Positions 36,363-45,062 of a DNA stretch of 64,000 nt are shown here, piece after piece. The stretch comes from Microbulbifer rhizosphaerae (lineage in GTDB: Bacteria; Pseudomonadota; Gammaproteobacteria; Pseudomonadales; Cellvibrionaceae), in the NCBI RefSeq assembly GCF_014191725.1, contig NZ_JACHWZ010000004.1, positions 155,288 through 219,287 of the forward strand. The letters run 5' to 3'. Below the pieces are notes generated by a model, which saw only the letters and a program-made list of their open reading frames with translations, was not told the DNA's origin and searched no databases. Positions within the stretch are counted from its first letter, which is position 1, and every line of letters begins with the position of its first letter. Position numbers and translations under genes: made by a program.

Positions 36363-36824
36363 ATGCGCGCTATTGGCAACTTTTTATGGTTTATCCTGGG
36401 CGGTGTGTTTATGGGGTTGATGTGGTGGCTGGCCGGGATAATCGCCGCAATCACGATCGTCGGCATTCCCTGGGCCAAGGCCTGCTTTGTGATAGGGCAA
36501 TTCACCTTCCTGCCATTTGGCCGCGAGGCGATCAGCCGTGAGGAGTTGTCGAACCAGGAGGATATAGGCACCAGCGGTCTCGGTGTACTTGGCAATATTA
36601 TCTGGTTTGTATTCGGCGGCCTGTGGTTGGCGCTTGGGCATCTGTGCAGTGCGCTGTGCTGCTTTATCACCATTATCGGGATTCCGTTCGGAATCCAGCA
36701 TCTGAAACTGGCCGGCATTGCCCTGTGGCCGATTGGTAAGACGATTGTGAGTAAAGAAGTTGCCGCGGCGGCGCGCAGGGCCAATGCTGAGGTGCAGGTG
36801 GCGGGGATTCGTAGATCTGTTTAA
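36363..36824 (+). CDS. YccF-domain inner-membrane protein
   Basis: The 153 residues contain two YccF repeats (IGNFLWFILGGVFMGLMWWL near the N terminus, LGNIIWFVFGGLWLALGH in the middle) and four hydrophobic segments. The function of the family is not known. It ends the GC-rich block to the left of the AT-rich island. Confidence 0.88.
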   Translation: MRAIGNFLWFILGGVFMGLMWWLAGIIAAITIVGIPWAKACFVIGQFTFLPFGREAISREELSNQEDIGTSGLGVLGNIIWFVFGGLWLALGHLCSALCCFITIIGIPFGIQHLKLAGIALWPIGKTIVSKEVAAAARRANAEVQVAGIRRSV

Positions 36825-36849
36825 TCCGAAGGAAATTCCCGGAACTATC

Positions 36850-36930
36850 AGAGAGAAGGATCTCGCGGCAAAACCTGCGGGGATGTATTCTCAGGATACA
36901 TCCCGGAAACTTCCACTAGGCATAAGGCCC
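36850..36930. repeat. Diverged, inverted copy of the 31160 dispersed repeat
   Basis: GAGAGAAGGATCTCGC, then CCTGCGGGGATGTATTCTCAGG and TCCCGGAAA follow the same order as the reverse complement of 31160-31241 (GCGAGAGGGACCTCGC, CCTACAGGGATGTATTCACGG, TCCCGCAAA). The outer arms are degraded. The element marks the left edge of the AT-rich island. Confidence 0.6.
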
Positions 36931-36972
36931 ACCAGGATTTAGGGCTATGCTTTCGTAGTTCTCGGTAACGAA

Positions 36973-37287
36973 TTATCGTTGGTCAGCAGCGAGGTTCCAA
37001 TGGTCCTCAAACCCATTTCTTACCATATAGCCGTAAACCTTATTGAAAAGTTTGTGCATCCAAAATTCAATATCAGAAATACCTTCTATGGTTTTTCCGT
37101 TGCTGTTGTCGTCTATTGCCATGTCAGTCATTTCCCAAAAACCGTCAATAACAGCCTTTGCCTCTTCCGGAGAGGTGACATCTTTCAAAGATGCCATAAA
37201 ATCAATCAGCAATTGGTTGCCTACTTTTTTGGCATAATATACAGCCAATGTTTGAGCGTTCTTTGTGTTTTCATTAAATTCAAGCAT
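36973..37287 (-). CDS. Small acidic helical protein, possible immunity protein
   Basis: The 104 residues are acidic and mostly helical (MLEFNENTKNAQTLAVYYAKK; SPEEAKAVIDGFWEMTDMAIDD). I do not recognise the family. It is AT-rich like the rest of the island. Its start overlaps the end of the preceding gene by 8 bp, so the two are translated together. Order, size and acidity are what is expected of an immunity or antitoxin partner (Tsi2 is also a small acidic helical protein), but no sequence match is claimed. Confidence 0.6.
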   Translation of the reverse strand: MLEFNENTKNAQTLAVYYAKKVGNQLLIDFMASLKDVTSPEEAKAVIDGFWEMTDMAIDDNSNGKTIEGISDIEFWMHKLFNKVYGYMVRNGFEDHWNLAADQR

Positions 37288-37849
37288 CTTTGTATGCCTC
37301 TAAAGATAAATCATCTATTGTAGTCATTCTTTGTGCAATCCATTTTAATTTAAATACCAAGTCGGAAATTTTCATATCTTTTGTAATGGTGAGCAAATAG
37401 TGTTCAGGGTTGTCTGGGTCTTGAACGAATTCCATATCTTTTGGAATTGCTTCGTTATTTTCCAATATCCAATAAGCACAATTTATTTTTGTCCCTTTCT
37501 TTTGAAACCCTCCCAGGAACTTCATTGTGTTTACGGCGTGCTTCATTGTGGCGGAAAAAGATAGTCCATGCTCAGGGCTTGCCAGTACCCAATTCGGGTC
37601 TGATTTGGAAATTTTGTAATCACACTCGCGAACACCCTCAAAAATCTCCCCTTTTCCATGGTGGCCTTGCTTATATAAAGTCGGTTCATTTGGGTCGATC
37701 ACGGTGCGAAAGACAATACCAAGGTGACTTCCACTTAGTTTTCTATGTTCGACTATTAGCTTGTTAATTTTATCTTCTAAGTTCTCTAAAATTTTTAGCT
37801 GATTTATAAAAACTTTCTTTTTGTCCTTTTTCTTGCCCATACTGCTCAT
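37280..37849 (-). CDS. Unknown protein, possible Tse2-like toxin
   Basis: The 189 residues have a Lys-rich start and a coiled segment (residues 12-38) that precede a globular part. The segment HGLSFSATMKHAVN (about 94-107) followed by WILENNEAIPKDMEFVQDPDNPEHYLLTITKDM (127-159) has the order of blocks seen in Tse2-type ADP-ribosyltransferase-fold toxins (GLSF, then G/N-x-IPxxL, D, HYxIxP). The match is by eye and weak. No secretion signal or adaptor domain is visible, so a toxin-antitoxin or abortive-infection role is as likely as an effector. It is paired with the overlapping 36973-37287 gene. Confidence 0.5.
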   Translation of the reverse strand: MSSMGKKKDKKKVFINQLKILENLEDKINKLIVEHRKLSGSHLGIVFRTVIDPNEPTLYKQGHHGKGEIFEGVRECDYKISKSDPNWVLASPEHGLSFSATMKHAVNTMKFLGGFQKKGTKINCAYWILENNEAIPKDMEFVQDPDNPEHYLLTITKDMKISDLVFKLKWIAQRMTTIDDLSLEAYKDA

Positions 37850-38138
37850 CCTTAATTCTTCGATGAATTCGGAATTTTATCTTAGAATCCACTATCCAAT
37901 AAGAGTTGTGGGGTAATATTGGCGCAACAATCAACTTGTAAATAAGCTGAGTCAGAGTAAAGCCTTGAGGTCTAAATTTTTTAGGCAGTTAATAGCTATT
38001 TTTGTCTTTTTCAATGGCAATTTCCCTAGTTTGATTGAGAGCAAATGCGATCGGAACTAAAACTAATAACTGTTTTTGCTAAATAATTCTACGGTAAAAT
38101 CTTACTCTAGCCCCAATTATTATTCTCTCTCCATCCCC
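37850..38138. other. AT-rich gap between two island operons
   Basis: The 289 bp have no credible gene. They should contain the promoter of the 37849-36973 pair and the end of the methyltransferase operon, but no terminator hairpin or clear -35/-10 pair stands out. Confidence 0.5.
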
Positions 38139-39272
38139 TCAGGAATGGTTAAAGAAGTGGTTGCATATAGTGTACGTTAACTGAGGTGGTACAGAGTTTG
38201 CGATCATCTGCCTAAGCTCAGTGATTAAAGACACTTTTGAGAAGCTAAAAGAATCAGGAAAACCTTGAATTCTAGCTGCTTCACGTGAATTTATTGTTCT
38301 TCTTTCAGTAGGATGTATGTATCTTCCTTGTCCCATGGATCCATAACCTGAGGTAAGCGTTTGTGCTGGTTTGTCGTATTTTAGTCTTCCATATGACGAT
38401 TTGTATGAGTGCGTCTTATCTTTATGACATGAGGGCCTTAACTCATTTGGTAAATCGTAAAGATTGTTCTCAAATAGAAATTTGACACGTTCAATATTAT
38501 CTTTCGATAACTTCCCTGTTTGGAACATCATGGAATTTTCTGGTTCTATATCTGAGATGAAATCTTCTAGAGTTGGGATTTGTATTCGTTTGTTAGTTGG
38601 CGTTAAAGATTCGCAAAATTCTTTATTTTTTGACGCAACTAAAACATGGCGTTTTCTAGACTGGGGGATTCCCAAATCTAGAAAGTTAACATTAAGGTGT
38701 TTTACGTGATAGCCAATCTTTTTTAGATTCTCTTCCGTGGTTTGAACTACCCCCTCAGTTGAATGCACGACAGTTGGTACATTTTCAATAATTATTAGAT
38801 TTGGATTGAATATATCTACAGCTCTTAAGCAGGCCAAATAGAGGTTGTTTCTGGGGTCTTTTCTTCTTGTTGAATTGTTTAGGTTCGAATGGCCTTGACA
38901 GGGTGGTCCTCCAACTAATATATCAATTTTTCCAACTTTCTTTTGAAGTGTCCGCTCATTTTCGGTTAATCCGGACTTGCATTCAATGTTGATAATATCG
39001 AGAATATTTTTATTTATTATCGAGTTTTTTTCATGGGGAATGTTTTCTTCATAAACTTTGAGCGGGGCTTTATTTGAATCAATAGCTAGTGCGCATATAG
39101 ATTTTGATTTATTCTTTAGTGATGATTGATGTATTCCATAGGATAGACCTCCGCATCCTGCGAACAAATCAATAAATCTAATTTCTCTTTTTGGTTTACG
39201 TGAAGGGGTAAGCTTTGGATTTTTTATCCAGCTAAGCGCTTCATATTTGTCTAAAAATATCTCATGCTGCAT
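38139..39272 (-). CDS. C5-cytosine DNA methyltransferase
   Basis: The 377-residue type II style methyltransferase has motif I FIDLFAGCGG at 33-42, motif IV GGPPCQ at 121-126 with catalytic Cys125, motif VI ENVP at 163-166, motif VIII QSRKRH at 204-209, and late motifs IX (REAARIQGFPD) and X (NSVPP). The target-recognition region lies between about 230 and 320; the recognised site cannot be read. It is the third gene of an operon with the HEPN and DUF262 genes (11-bp overlap with the HEPN gene) and probably protects host DNA from them. Confidence 0.95.
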   Translation of the reverse strand: MQHEIFLDKYEALSWIKNPKLTPSRKPKREIRFIDLFAGCGGLSYGIHQSSLKNKSKSICALAIDSNKAPLKVYEENIPHEKNSIINKNILDIINIECKSGLTENERTLQKKVGKIDILVGGPPCQGHSNLNNSTRRKDPRNNLYLACLRAVDIFNPNLIIIENVPTVVHSTEGVVQTTEENLKKIGYHVKHLNVNFLDLGIPQSRKRHVLVASKNKEFCESLTPTNKRIQIPTLEDFISDIEPENSMMFQTGKLSKDNIERVKFLFENNLYDLPNELRPSCHKDKTHSYKSSYGRLKYDKPAQTLTSGYGSMGQGRYIHPTERRTINSREAARIQGFPDSFSFSKVSLITELRQMIANSVPPQLTYTICNHFFNHS

Positions 39273-39960
39273 ATTGTGTTCTTTCTAAGTACTTCTTCAC
39301 GTTTTTTAATGAGCTTCTTAAATAAACTACAGTTTGCTTCTTGATTCTTATGATATCTTGAATCGAGTATTCCTGGCCGCAATCTGCAAAGCCTATATTT
39401 CCATGGGCTAAAGAATTCCTTTTATCTTTGACCGTCTTTAGTTCTCCTCCATCGACGGCTCGGTAGTGGACTTTGGTTGGTATTTGATGTAGTAAAAAAA
39501 TTTCTCTGATTCTTCTGGCGTCAAGATTTCCACTTATTTGAAGTTCTTTGGGATCCAGGAAAATTGGGTTTGATGCTAAAATGTTGCCAACCATCTCTTT
39601 GACAAGTTTCAAGTAGCTGCTGTGATTACTTGATAGTGGGTCGATTTTCTTCCTGAAGTTTTGTGCAATCCATATCTCTTTTACACAAGCTTTAAAGCTA
39701 GCTAGGTCATGGTTTTCTGCGTTAATTTTTTCGTAAAGTGTCGCTAGCGAATCTCTGATAGAAGACTCTACAAGGTTGTATAGCATTAAGAAACATGAAG
39801 CCTTCATAGTCTTTATGGCAATGTTTTCGATTCGCTTTGGTCTTTTACCTTGTCTGTGAATTCTTGCATCCGGTTCTGAAATTAGCTCAATAAGTTTTAG
39901 GTATTCGTCGATCTCTTGGGTTCTTTCTTCGAATTTTTCTAAAATGCTATCCATGATCAA
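39262..39960 (-). CDS. MAE_28990-like HEPN protein, putative RNase/nuclease
   Basis: The 232 residues are mostly helical. The HEPN catalytic signature R-x4-H is visible as RNSLAHG (R181, H186), preceded by a charged helix and a conserved acidic start (EEYLKLI-like IDEYLKLIELI). The layout resembles the MAE_28990/MAE_18760 HEPN family found beside restriction-modification genes. HEPN proteins usually cut RNA in toxin or abortive-infection systems. Its start overlaps the DUF262 stop by 4 bp (ATGA) and its end overlaps the methyltransferase start by 11 bp. Confidence 0.8.
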   Translation of the reverse strand: MIMDSILEKFEERTQEIDEYLKLIELISEPDARIHRQGKRPKRIENIAIKTMKASCFLMLYNLVESSIRDSLATLYEKINAENHDLASFKACVKEIWIAQNFRKKIDPLSSNHSSYLKLVKEMVGNILASNPIFLDPKELQISGNLDARRIREIFLLHQIPTKVHYRAVDGGELKTVKDKRNSLAHGNIGFADCGQEYSIQDIIRIKKQTVVYLRSSLKNVKKYLERTQYAA

Positions 39961-40997
39961 TCCTTTAAGAGTTGCTCCTTTACATATTCGACTCGCCCCC
40001 GCAATTTGGGACCAGAATTGCTAGCATGGGTTGTGGTATGTTTTTGGAATTCCTCAGAATTAAGCCAGTTCATATTTTTAGGGACTAAATGTGGGTTTTC
40101 TCTCAAAGCCAAATTAGTCCCAACTGCAATGGCTTCAAATCGTACTCTAGGAGTACTCTTGGAGTTCTTGGTTTTTGCAAAGCCAGCGGGAAAATACCTA
40201 TCTACAAACTCGACCATTCTTTCGAACTCTGTTTTTAGGGTTGCATGATCGAAGTTGTCTTCATTCTTGGATAGGTACTTGTCTAAAAAATTTCCGACAT
40301 CATGCTTGAACTCTTTGTAAGAGTTGGAGTAGGCAAAGAATCTTAAAGTAAGCTCTTCTCGTTCTCTTCTATTAGCCAGGCCTTTACTAACAGGGCATAG
40401 TTCAATGAATTTTTCATTCTTTGAGCATTCTATAATAAACTGTAAAAATGGAGAGTCATAATTTCCTCTTCGGATTTCACTTGGCCGAGCCTTGACTGAT
40501 CCAGTATTTATGCGATGGAAAATTTCTTGCCGCCTTGATTCTGAGGTGGAGTCCTCAAGGATTACCATTCTTAAAGCTTTTGTATTAAATTTTCTTTGTT
40601 GAGAAGGTGATAAATCATAGTAAGTGAAGTCATCCAATGCTGTGAGTATCTTTAGACTCTTTAGGGTTAGGTCGCCATTTCGGAACTGTTCTAAAGTTTG
40701 AATCCTTTGGGCCCCATCTACAATTTCTAAGCGTCCATCATCTAAATCTGCTACAAACATCATGGGTATTGGTAAGCCTAGAAGAACAGACTCTATAAAG
40801 TCGACTCTGTGCTTTTCCGGCCAAATAAACTCCCGCTGATAATCAGGAATAAAAAAGAGATCGTTACGGAATTCTTGGACTATGTAATCAATCGTGAAAT
40901 CACGAAGATCATACTTTGTTTCTTTTTGTTGCTCCTTGATTTGGAGTTCAGCATTCGCTTTAGCTTCTTCGGTTATTTCCTTTTTTCTTTTAGCCAT
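39957..40997 (-). CDS. DUF262 (GmrSD N-domain/ParB-like) protein
   Basis: The 346 residues carry the DUF262 signature blocks: FFIPDYQREFIWPEKHRVDFIESVLLGLP (about 48-76), then EIVDGAQRIQTL with the DGxQR motif at 94-98, and FHRINTGS near 165. DUF262 is the NTP-dependent ParB-like nuclease half of type IV enzymes such as GmrSD. Here the usual DUF1524 (HNH) partner domain is absent and only a C-terminal helical region follows. It is the first gene of the operon, so it is probably the sensor or NTPase of the system. Confidence 0.85.
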   Translation of the reverse strand: MAKRKKEITEEAKANAELQIKEQQKETKYDLRDFTIDYIVQEFRNDLFFIPDYQREFIWPEKHRVDFIESVLLGLPIPMMFVADLDDGRLEIVDGAQRIQTLEQFRNGDLTLKSLKILTALDDFTYYDLSPSQQRKFNTKALRMVILEDSTSESRRQEIFHRINTGSVKARPSEIRRGNYDSPFLQFIIECSKNEKFIELCPVSKGLANRREREELTLRFFAYSNSYKEFKHDVGNFLDKYLSKNEDNFDHATLKTEFERMVEFVDRYFPAGFAKTKNSKSTPRVRFEAIAVGTNLALRENPHLVPKNMNWLNSEEFQKHTTTHASNSGPKLRGRVEYVKEQLLKD

Positions 40998-41265
40998 AGT
41001 TAAATTCCCAATGGGCTGTGATTTTGGGTTCTCTGTATATTTTTTGTTCGTTTTCTGCTGGTTGGATGCTTCAAGACGCGAGCCAGACCTCCAGCCTACA
41101 GTGGGAAAGGCCTTTCATAAATTTTAAATATAAATACAGGTAAATGGTATCGTATTAGTTTTCTCATGGAAGACTTGACAAGGGCTGGAAAACCTGTAAG
41201 GGGGTTAAGCCATAACCTTAATAGCTTCCGGTTAGTGGCAAGAAGCTATTTGGCTGAGAGTGGCC
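40998..41265. promoter_or_regulatory. Upstream region of the DUF262 operon and right edge of the island
   Basis: AT-rich sequence without a gene, running from the DUF262 start to the pepD stop codon. It should contain the promoter reading left. A pair of inverted blocks AATAGCTT (41220-41227) and AAGCTATT (41244-41251) is a possible operator or short terminator for pepD. No integrase, tRNA or att-like direct repeat was seen. Confidence 0.4.
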
Positions 41266-42735
41266 TTAACTCGCGGGTACGACCTCTATTACTCGCAAAA
41301 AGTACTCCCAAAATTTCCCCACACTCTCAATATGCACCCGCTCCTCCGGGGAATGCGCCCGGCGGATAGTCGGCCCGAAGGAGACCATATCCCAATGGGG
41401 GTAGGGCTTGGCCAGCAGGCCGCATTCGAGGCCGGCGTGGATGACTTTTACTTCCGGCTCTTCGCCGGTCATTTCCTTGTACACATCTTTCATCAGCGCC
41501 AGCAGCGGGGACTGCATATTGGGTGTCCAGCCGGGGTAGGCGTTGTCCAGGGAAGTGTGGGCGCCGGCGAGTTCGAAGGCGGCGGCGACGTTGAGGCCGT
41601 GCTGGTCGCGGGCGCTGTCGGAGAGGCTGCGTACCAGGCACTGGATGCGGACCTGGTTTTTGCCTTCAGCTTCTTCAGTTACTACCCGGGCCAGGTTGTT
41701 GGAGGTGTCGGCGATGCCTTCCAGTGCGGTGCTCATGCGCTCGACGCCGTTGGGGCAGCAGCGGATTGCGCGGATCAGATTCTGCTGGCTGGCCTGGTCC
41801 ATCACGCTGGTTGGTGTCTCGGCGGCCTCCAGGGCGATTTCCAGTTTGGCTTCGTTGTCCAGTTCGCGAATGATTGCGTGGCATTCGCTGGCGATGGTTC
41901 TCTGCAGTTTGAGCGCCAGATCCGCCGGCACGGTGAGGGTGCTGAAGGATTCCCGCGGAATGGCATTGCGCAGGCTGCCGCCGTCCAGGGCGGCGATGCG
42001 CAGTTCGGGAATCTCGCGCTGGGCGGTGTCGATAAGGCGGTTGGCGATTTTGTTGGCATTGCCGCGGCCCTTGTCGATATCCAGGCCGGAGTGGCCGCCT
42101 CTCAAACCGCGCACGCTCAGTCTGAACGCCTGGTGGTCCGCGGGCACCGGTTCGGCGGAATAGGGCAGTTGTACATTGATGTCCATGCCGCCGGCGCAAC
42201 CCACATAGAGTTCACCCTCGTCCTCGGTGTCCAGGTTGAGCAGCAGCTCCGCTTCAAAGAGTCCGGGTTGCAGGTTCTTGGCGCCGGTCATTCCGGCTTC
42301 CTCGTCGATGGTGAGCAGGGCTTCCAGGGGGCCGTGGGGGGTATCGGTGGATTCCATCAGCGCGAGGATAGCGGCCACGCCGATGCCGTTGTCGGCGCCC
42401 AGGGTGGTGCCTTCGGCGGTGACCCATTCGCCGTCGATAGTGGGGCGGATGGGGTCTTTAAGGAAGTCGTGGTCGGTGTCGGCGTTTTTCTGCGGGACCA
42501 TATCCACGTGGCTTTGCAGGGCGAGGGTCTTGCGGTCTTCCATACCCGGCGTCGCCGGTTTTTTGATGATGATGTTGCCGATCTTGTCCAACTGGACGTC
42601 GAGGCTGCGATTTTTGGCGAAGTCGACGATATATTCCACCACCCTTTGTTCGTGTTTGGAGGGGCGGGGGATTTGGCAGAGTCTGGCGAAGTGTTGCCAG
42701 AGGGGTTTGGGGCTGAGTTCGGCTATGGAGGACAT
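41266..42735 (-). CDS. pepD: Cytosol non-specific dipeptidase (aminoacyl-histidine dipeptidase)
   Basis: M20-family dimetal peptidase of 489 residues. It shows the metal ligands in ALQSHVDMVPQKN and GTTLGADNGIGVAAILALME, the catalytic glutamates in LLTIDEEAGMTGAKNL, and the late HAGLECGLL block. The N terminus SPKPLWQHFARLCQIPRPSKHE is the standard PepD start. It hydrolyses Xaa-His and other dipeptides in the cytoplasm. Its stop codon borders the AT-rich island. Confidence 0.96.
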   Translation of the reverse strand: MSSIAELSPKPLWQHFARLCQIPRPSKHEQRVVEYIVDFAKNRSLDVQLDKIGNIIIKKPATPGMEDRKTLALQSHVDMVPQKNADTDHDFLKDPIRPTIDGEWVTAEGTTLGADNGIGVAAILALMESTDTPHGPLEALLTIDEEAGMTGAKNLQPGLFEAELLLNLDTEDEGELYVGCAGGMDINVQLPYSAEPVPADHQAFRLSVRGLRGGHSGLDIDKGRGNANKIANRLIDTAQREIPELRIAALDGGSLRNAIPRESFSTLTVPADLALKLQRTIASECHAIIRELDNEAKLEIALEAAETPTSVMDQASQQNLIRAIRCCPNGVERMSTALEGIADTSNNLARVVTEEAEGKNQVRIQCLVRSLSDSARDQHGLNVAAAFELAGAHTSLDNAYPGWTPNMQSPLLALMKDVYKEMTGEEPEVKVIHAGLECGLLAKPYPHWDMVSFGPTIRRAHSPEERVHIESVGKFWEYFLRVIEVVPAS

Positions 42736-42849
42736 GGGGTTCCTTCTTTCTGAGTCTGGGTGGCGACTTAGGTTTTTGGCCGGTCCGGGCTTTTGGCTCG
42801 GGGGCTTGGAATCATTCTGGTTGTTGCGGGTGGTGGCCCTCTCCCCCGG

Positions 42850-42875
42850 CCCCTCTCCCGCAAACGGGAGAGGGG
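42850..42875. repeat. Perfect hairpin between rnb and pepD
   Basis: CCCCTCTCCCG-CAAA-CGGGAGAGGGG is an 11-bp perfect stem with a 4-base loop, followed by a short palindrome CGGAGCTGGAGCTCCG. It lies between rnb and pepD, both on the minus strand. It lacks a T run, so it looks like an interspersed hairpin repeat or mRNA stabiliser more than a terminator. Confidence 0.7.
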
Positions 42876-42915
42876 AGGAGGAGCGGAGCTGGAGCTCCGC
42901 GGTCCCGGGGGGCTT

Positions 42916-44865
42916 TTATTCGGGTTGTTCGGCTTCTGCCAGGGCCAGGGCGATGCGGCGTTTGTCGACGTCCACGGCGGTGACTTTTACGGTGACCGGC
43001 TGCTCCAACTGGTAGGTCTTTTCGTTGCGGGTGAGGACCAGGTGTTTGCCGTCGAATTCCGGCAGGTTCTTCTTGTTGTTGTTCAGGCGTACGAAGCCGT
43101 CGATACCGTTGTCGTCCAGGCGCACGCCGAGGCCGGCGCCATTGACCAGGGTGATCCTGCCGCTGAAAGTCTGGCCGACCTTGTTTTGCATAAACTGGCT
43201 GTAGAGCCACTGTTCCAGGGCGCGGTTGGCCTGGCGGCCGTTGACCAGGCTCTGTTGCAGGGCCTCGATCTGCTCGTCGCTCAGGGTTTCGGGCTGGCGG
43301 TCTTCGGCGGCGGCGCGCAGTATGCGGTGGTTGTGCAGGTCGTTGTATTTGCGGATTGGCGAGGTGACGGTGGCGTAGGCCTCCAGGCCCAGGCCCAGGT
43401 GTGGCGCGGCGCTGTTGCTGAGCTGACCGGGGCGCAGCATGCGCTTGAGGACCGCGAGCAGGTTCTGCATCGCCGGTTCCTGATGTGCCTCCAGGTGTTT
43501 GACCAGCGCCAGATAGTTTTCCAGCTTGTGCAGGTCCTTCTCCGCGTATTCCGGTAAGGCCTCCTTTAGCAAGCTCTTTACTTCGCCCATGCGCTCGTCG
43601 CGGAAGCCCAGGTGCACGGAGAAGCAGCCCCGCCCCAGGGCGGCGAGTTCGCGGCCCATGCAGATATTGGCGGCGAGCATGGCTTCCTCCACCATGCGCT
43701 GGGCGACGTTGCGCTCGCGCTTTTCGATGCGCTCGATCTTGCGCTGATCGTTGAGCAGGATTTCGTAGTCGGGGCGATCCTCCATCATCAGCGAGTGGCC
43801 CGCGCGGTAGGCCGCCCGCGCCTCGCCCATTGCGGCCAGGCTGCGCAGGCTTTGGTGCTGAGCCTCCGGCGCCGCGCTGTCATCGCCCTCGACAAATCGG
43901 CTGACCCGGTCGTAGCTCAGTTTGTGCCGGGAGCGGATGGCGGCGAACTCGTAGCGGCTCTCGCCGAGGGCGCCGTCGCTGTCGATATCGATATGCAGTA
44001 CCAGCGCCGGGCGCAGTTCGCCCTCCACCAGGGAGAAGAGGTTTTCGCACAGGTCCGGGGGCAGCATGGGCAGGGTTTCACCGGGCAGGTACTGGCTGTG
44101 GGCGCGCTTGAAGGCTTCCCGGTCCAGCGGGCTGCCGGCCTCGATCAGGCTGGAGGGGTCGGCCACGGCGATATGCAGGGTCCAACCGCCGTCCCGCTCG
44201 GTGACCGCCAGGGCGTCGTCCATATCCAGGGTGGATTCCGCATCGATGGTGGCGAAGCCGATATCCGACAGGTCCCCGCGTTCGGCGGTGAGGGCTTCCA
44301 GCTTGCCTTTGATTTCTTCCGCCTGTTTGAGCGCCGCGCCGCTGAACCGCTCCGGCAATTGGTGCTGGGCGACCACGAAGGCGTGCTCGATGCCGGGCAT
44401 GTCCGCCTTGCCGATCACGCTTTCCACTCGCGCCTGGGCCTTGCCGTCCTTGAACGGATGGCGGTTGACGGCGCAGGCGATAAACTCGCCGGGCTGCGCT
44501 TTGCCGCGGGCCTTGGGGGGCAGGAAGATCCAGCGGCTGAGGCCGTTCTGGCTGGGCTGCACGAAGTGGCCCTGGCCGCGCTGGACGTACTGGCCCACCA
44601 GGTATTTGAGTCCGGACTCCAGCAGGGCGTCCAGTTCCGCGGCGAGCTTGCCTTTGCCTTCGTCGCTGAGGCTGATGCGCACCCGGTCGCCGGGGAAGAC
44701 CCGCTCCATTTCCGGCGGCGGCAGGAAGGCCTCGCGGCCGTCGTCCAGTACCACAAAGCCGAATTTGCCGTTGCTGCCGCGCACCCGGCCCTCGGCAAAC
44801 TCCTTGCTGGAGCGGATATTGGATTTCAGTTGGGAGAGCTGTTTGAGGGCGTCGGCATCGAGCAT
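42916..44865 (-). CDS. rnb: RNase II-family exoribonuclease
   Basis: The 649 residues have an N-terminal cold-shock domain (FAEGRVRGSNGKFGFVVLDD), a second OB domain, and the RNB catalytic domain with the acidic cluster DIGFATIDAESTLDMDDALAV (about 205-225). A C-terminal S1 domain (GQTFSGRITLVNGAGLGVRLDDNGIDGFVRL) follows. It degrades RNA 3' to 5' in the cytoplasm. The length fits RNase II rather than the longer RNase R (about 800). Confidence 0.93.
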   Translation of the reverse strand: MLDADALKQLSQLKSNIRSSKEFAEGRVRGSNGKFGFVVLDDGREAFLPPPEMERVFPGDRVRISLSDEGKGKLAAELDALLESGLKYLVGQYVQRGQGHFVQPSQNGLSRWIFLPPKARGKAQPGEFIACAVNRHPFKDGKAQARVESVIGKADMPGIEHAFVVAQHQLPERFSGAALKQAEEIKGKLEALTAERGDLSDIGFATIDAESTLDMDDALAVTERDGGWTLHIAVADPSSLIEAGSPLDREAFKRAHSQYLPGETLPMLPPDLCENLFSLVEGELRPALVLHIDIDSDGALGESRYEFAAIRSRHKLSYDRVSRFVEGDDSAAPEAQHQSLRSLAAMGEARAAYRAGHSLMMEDRPDYEILLNDQRKIERIEKRERNVAQRMVEEAMLAANICMGRELAALGRGCFSVHLGFRDERMGEVKSLLKEALPEYAEKDLHKLENYLALVKHLEAHQEPAMQNLLAVLKRMLRPGQLSNSAAPHLGLGLEAYATVTSPIRKYNDLHNHRILRAAAEDRQPETLSDEQIEALQQSLVNGRQANRALEQWLYSQFMQNKVGQTFSGRITLVNGAGLGVRLDDNGIDGFVRLNNNKKNLPEFDGKHLVLTRNEKTYQLEQPVTVKVTAVDVDKRRIALALAEAEQPE

Positions 44866-45062
44866 CGGGGTGGTCCATGGGTCAATTTGGGCGCGGATTC
44901 TACCAGAAGCAGGTTATCGGGCCAGTTTCAGTGGCGGCAACAAGTTTCAGTCGATGACTGTAAGGGTCCCGCTGTTTCCATGTGACCCTTTATCCTAAAA
45001 TTTTGCCTATGACGTTATATTTTAATCGTCCTGCCGGGTTGCTGCGCAAAGTTTGCAAAGCC

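Noticed and set aside
38139-39272. Methyltransferase as half of an ordinary type II restriction-modification pair
   Set aside because: No restriction endonuclease gene of a known type is adjacent. The overlapping partners are HEPN and DUF262 proteins.
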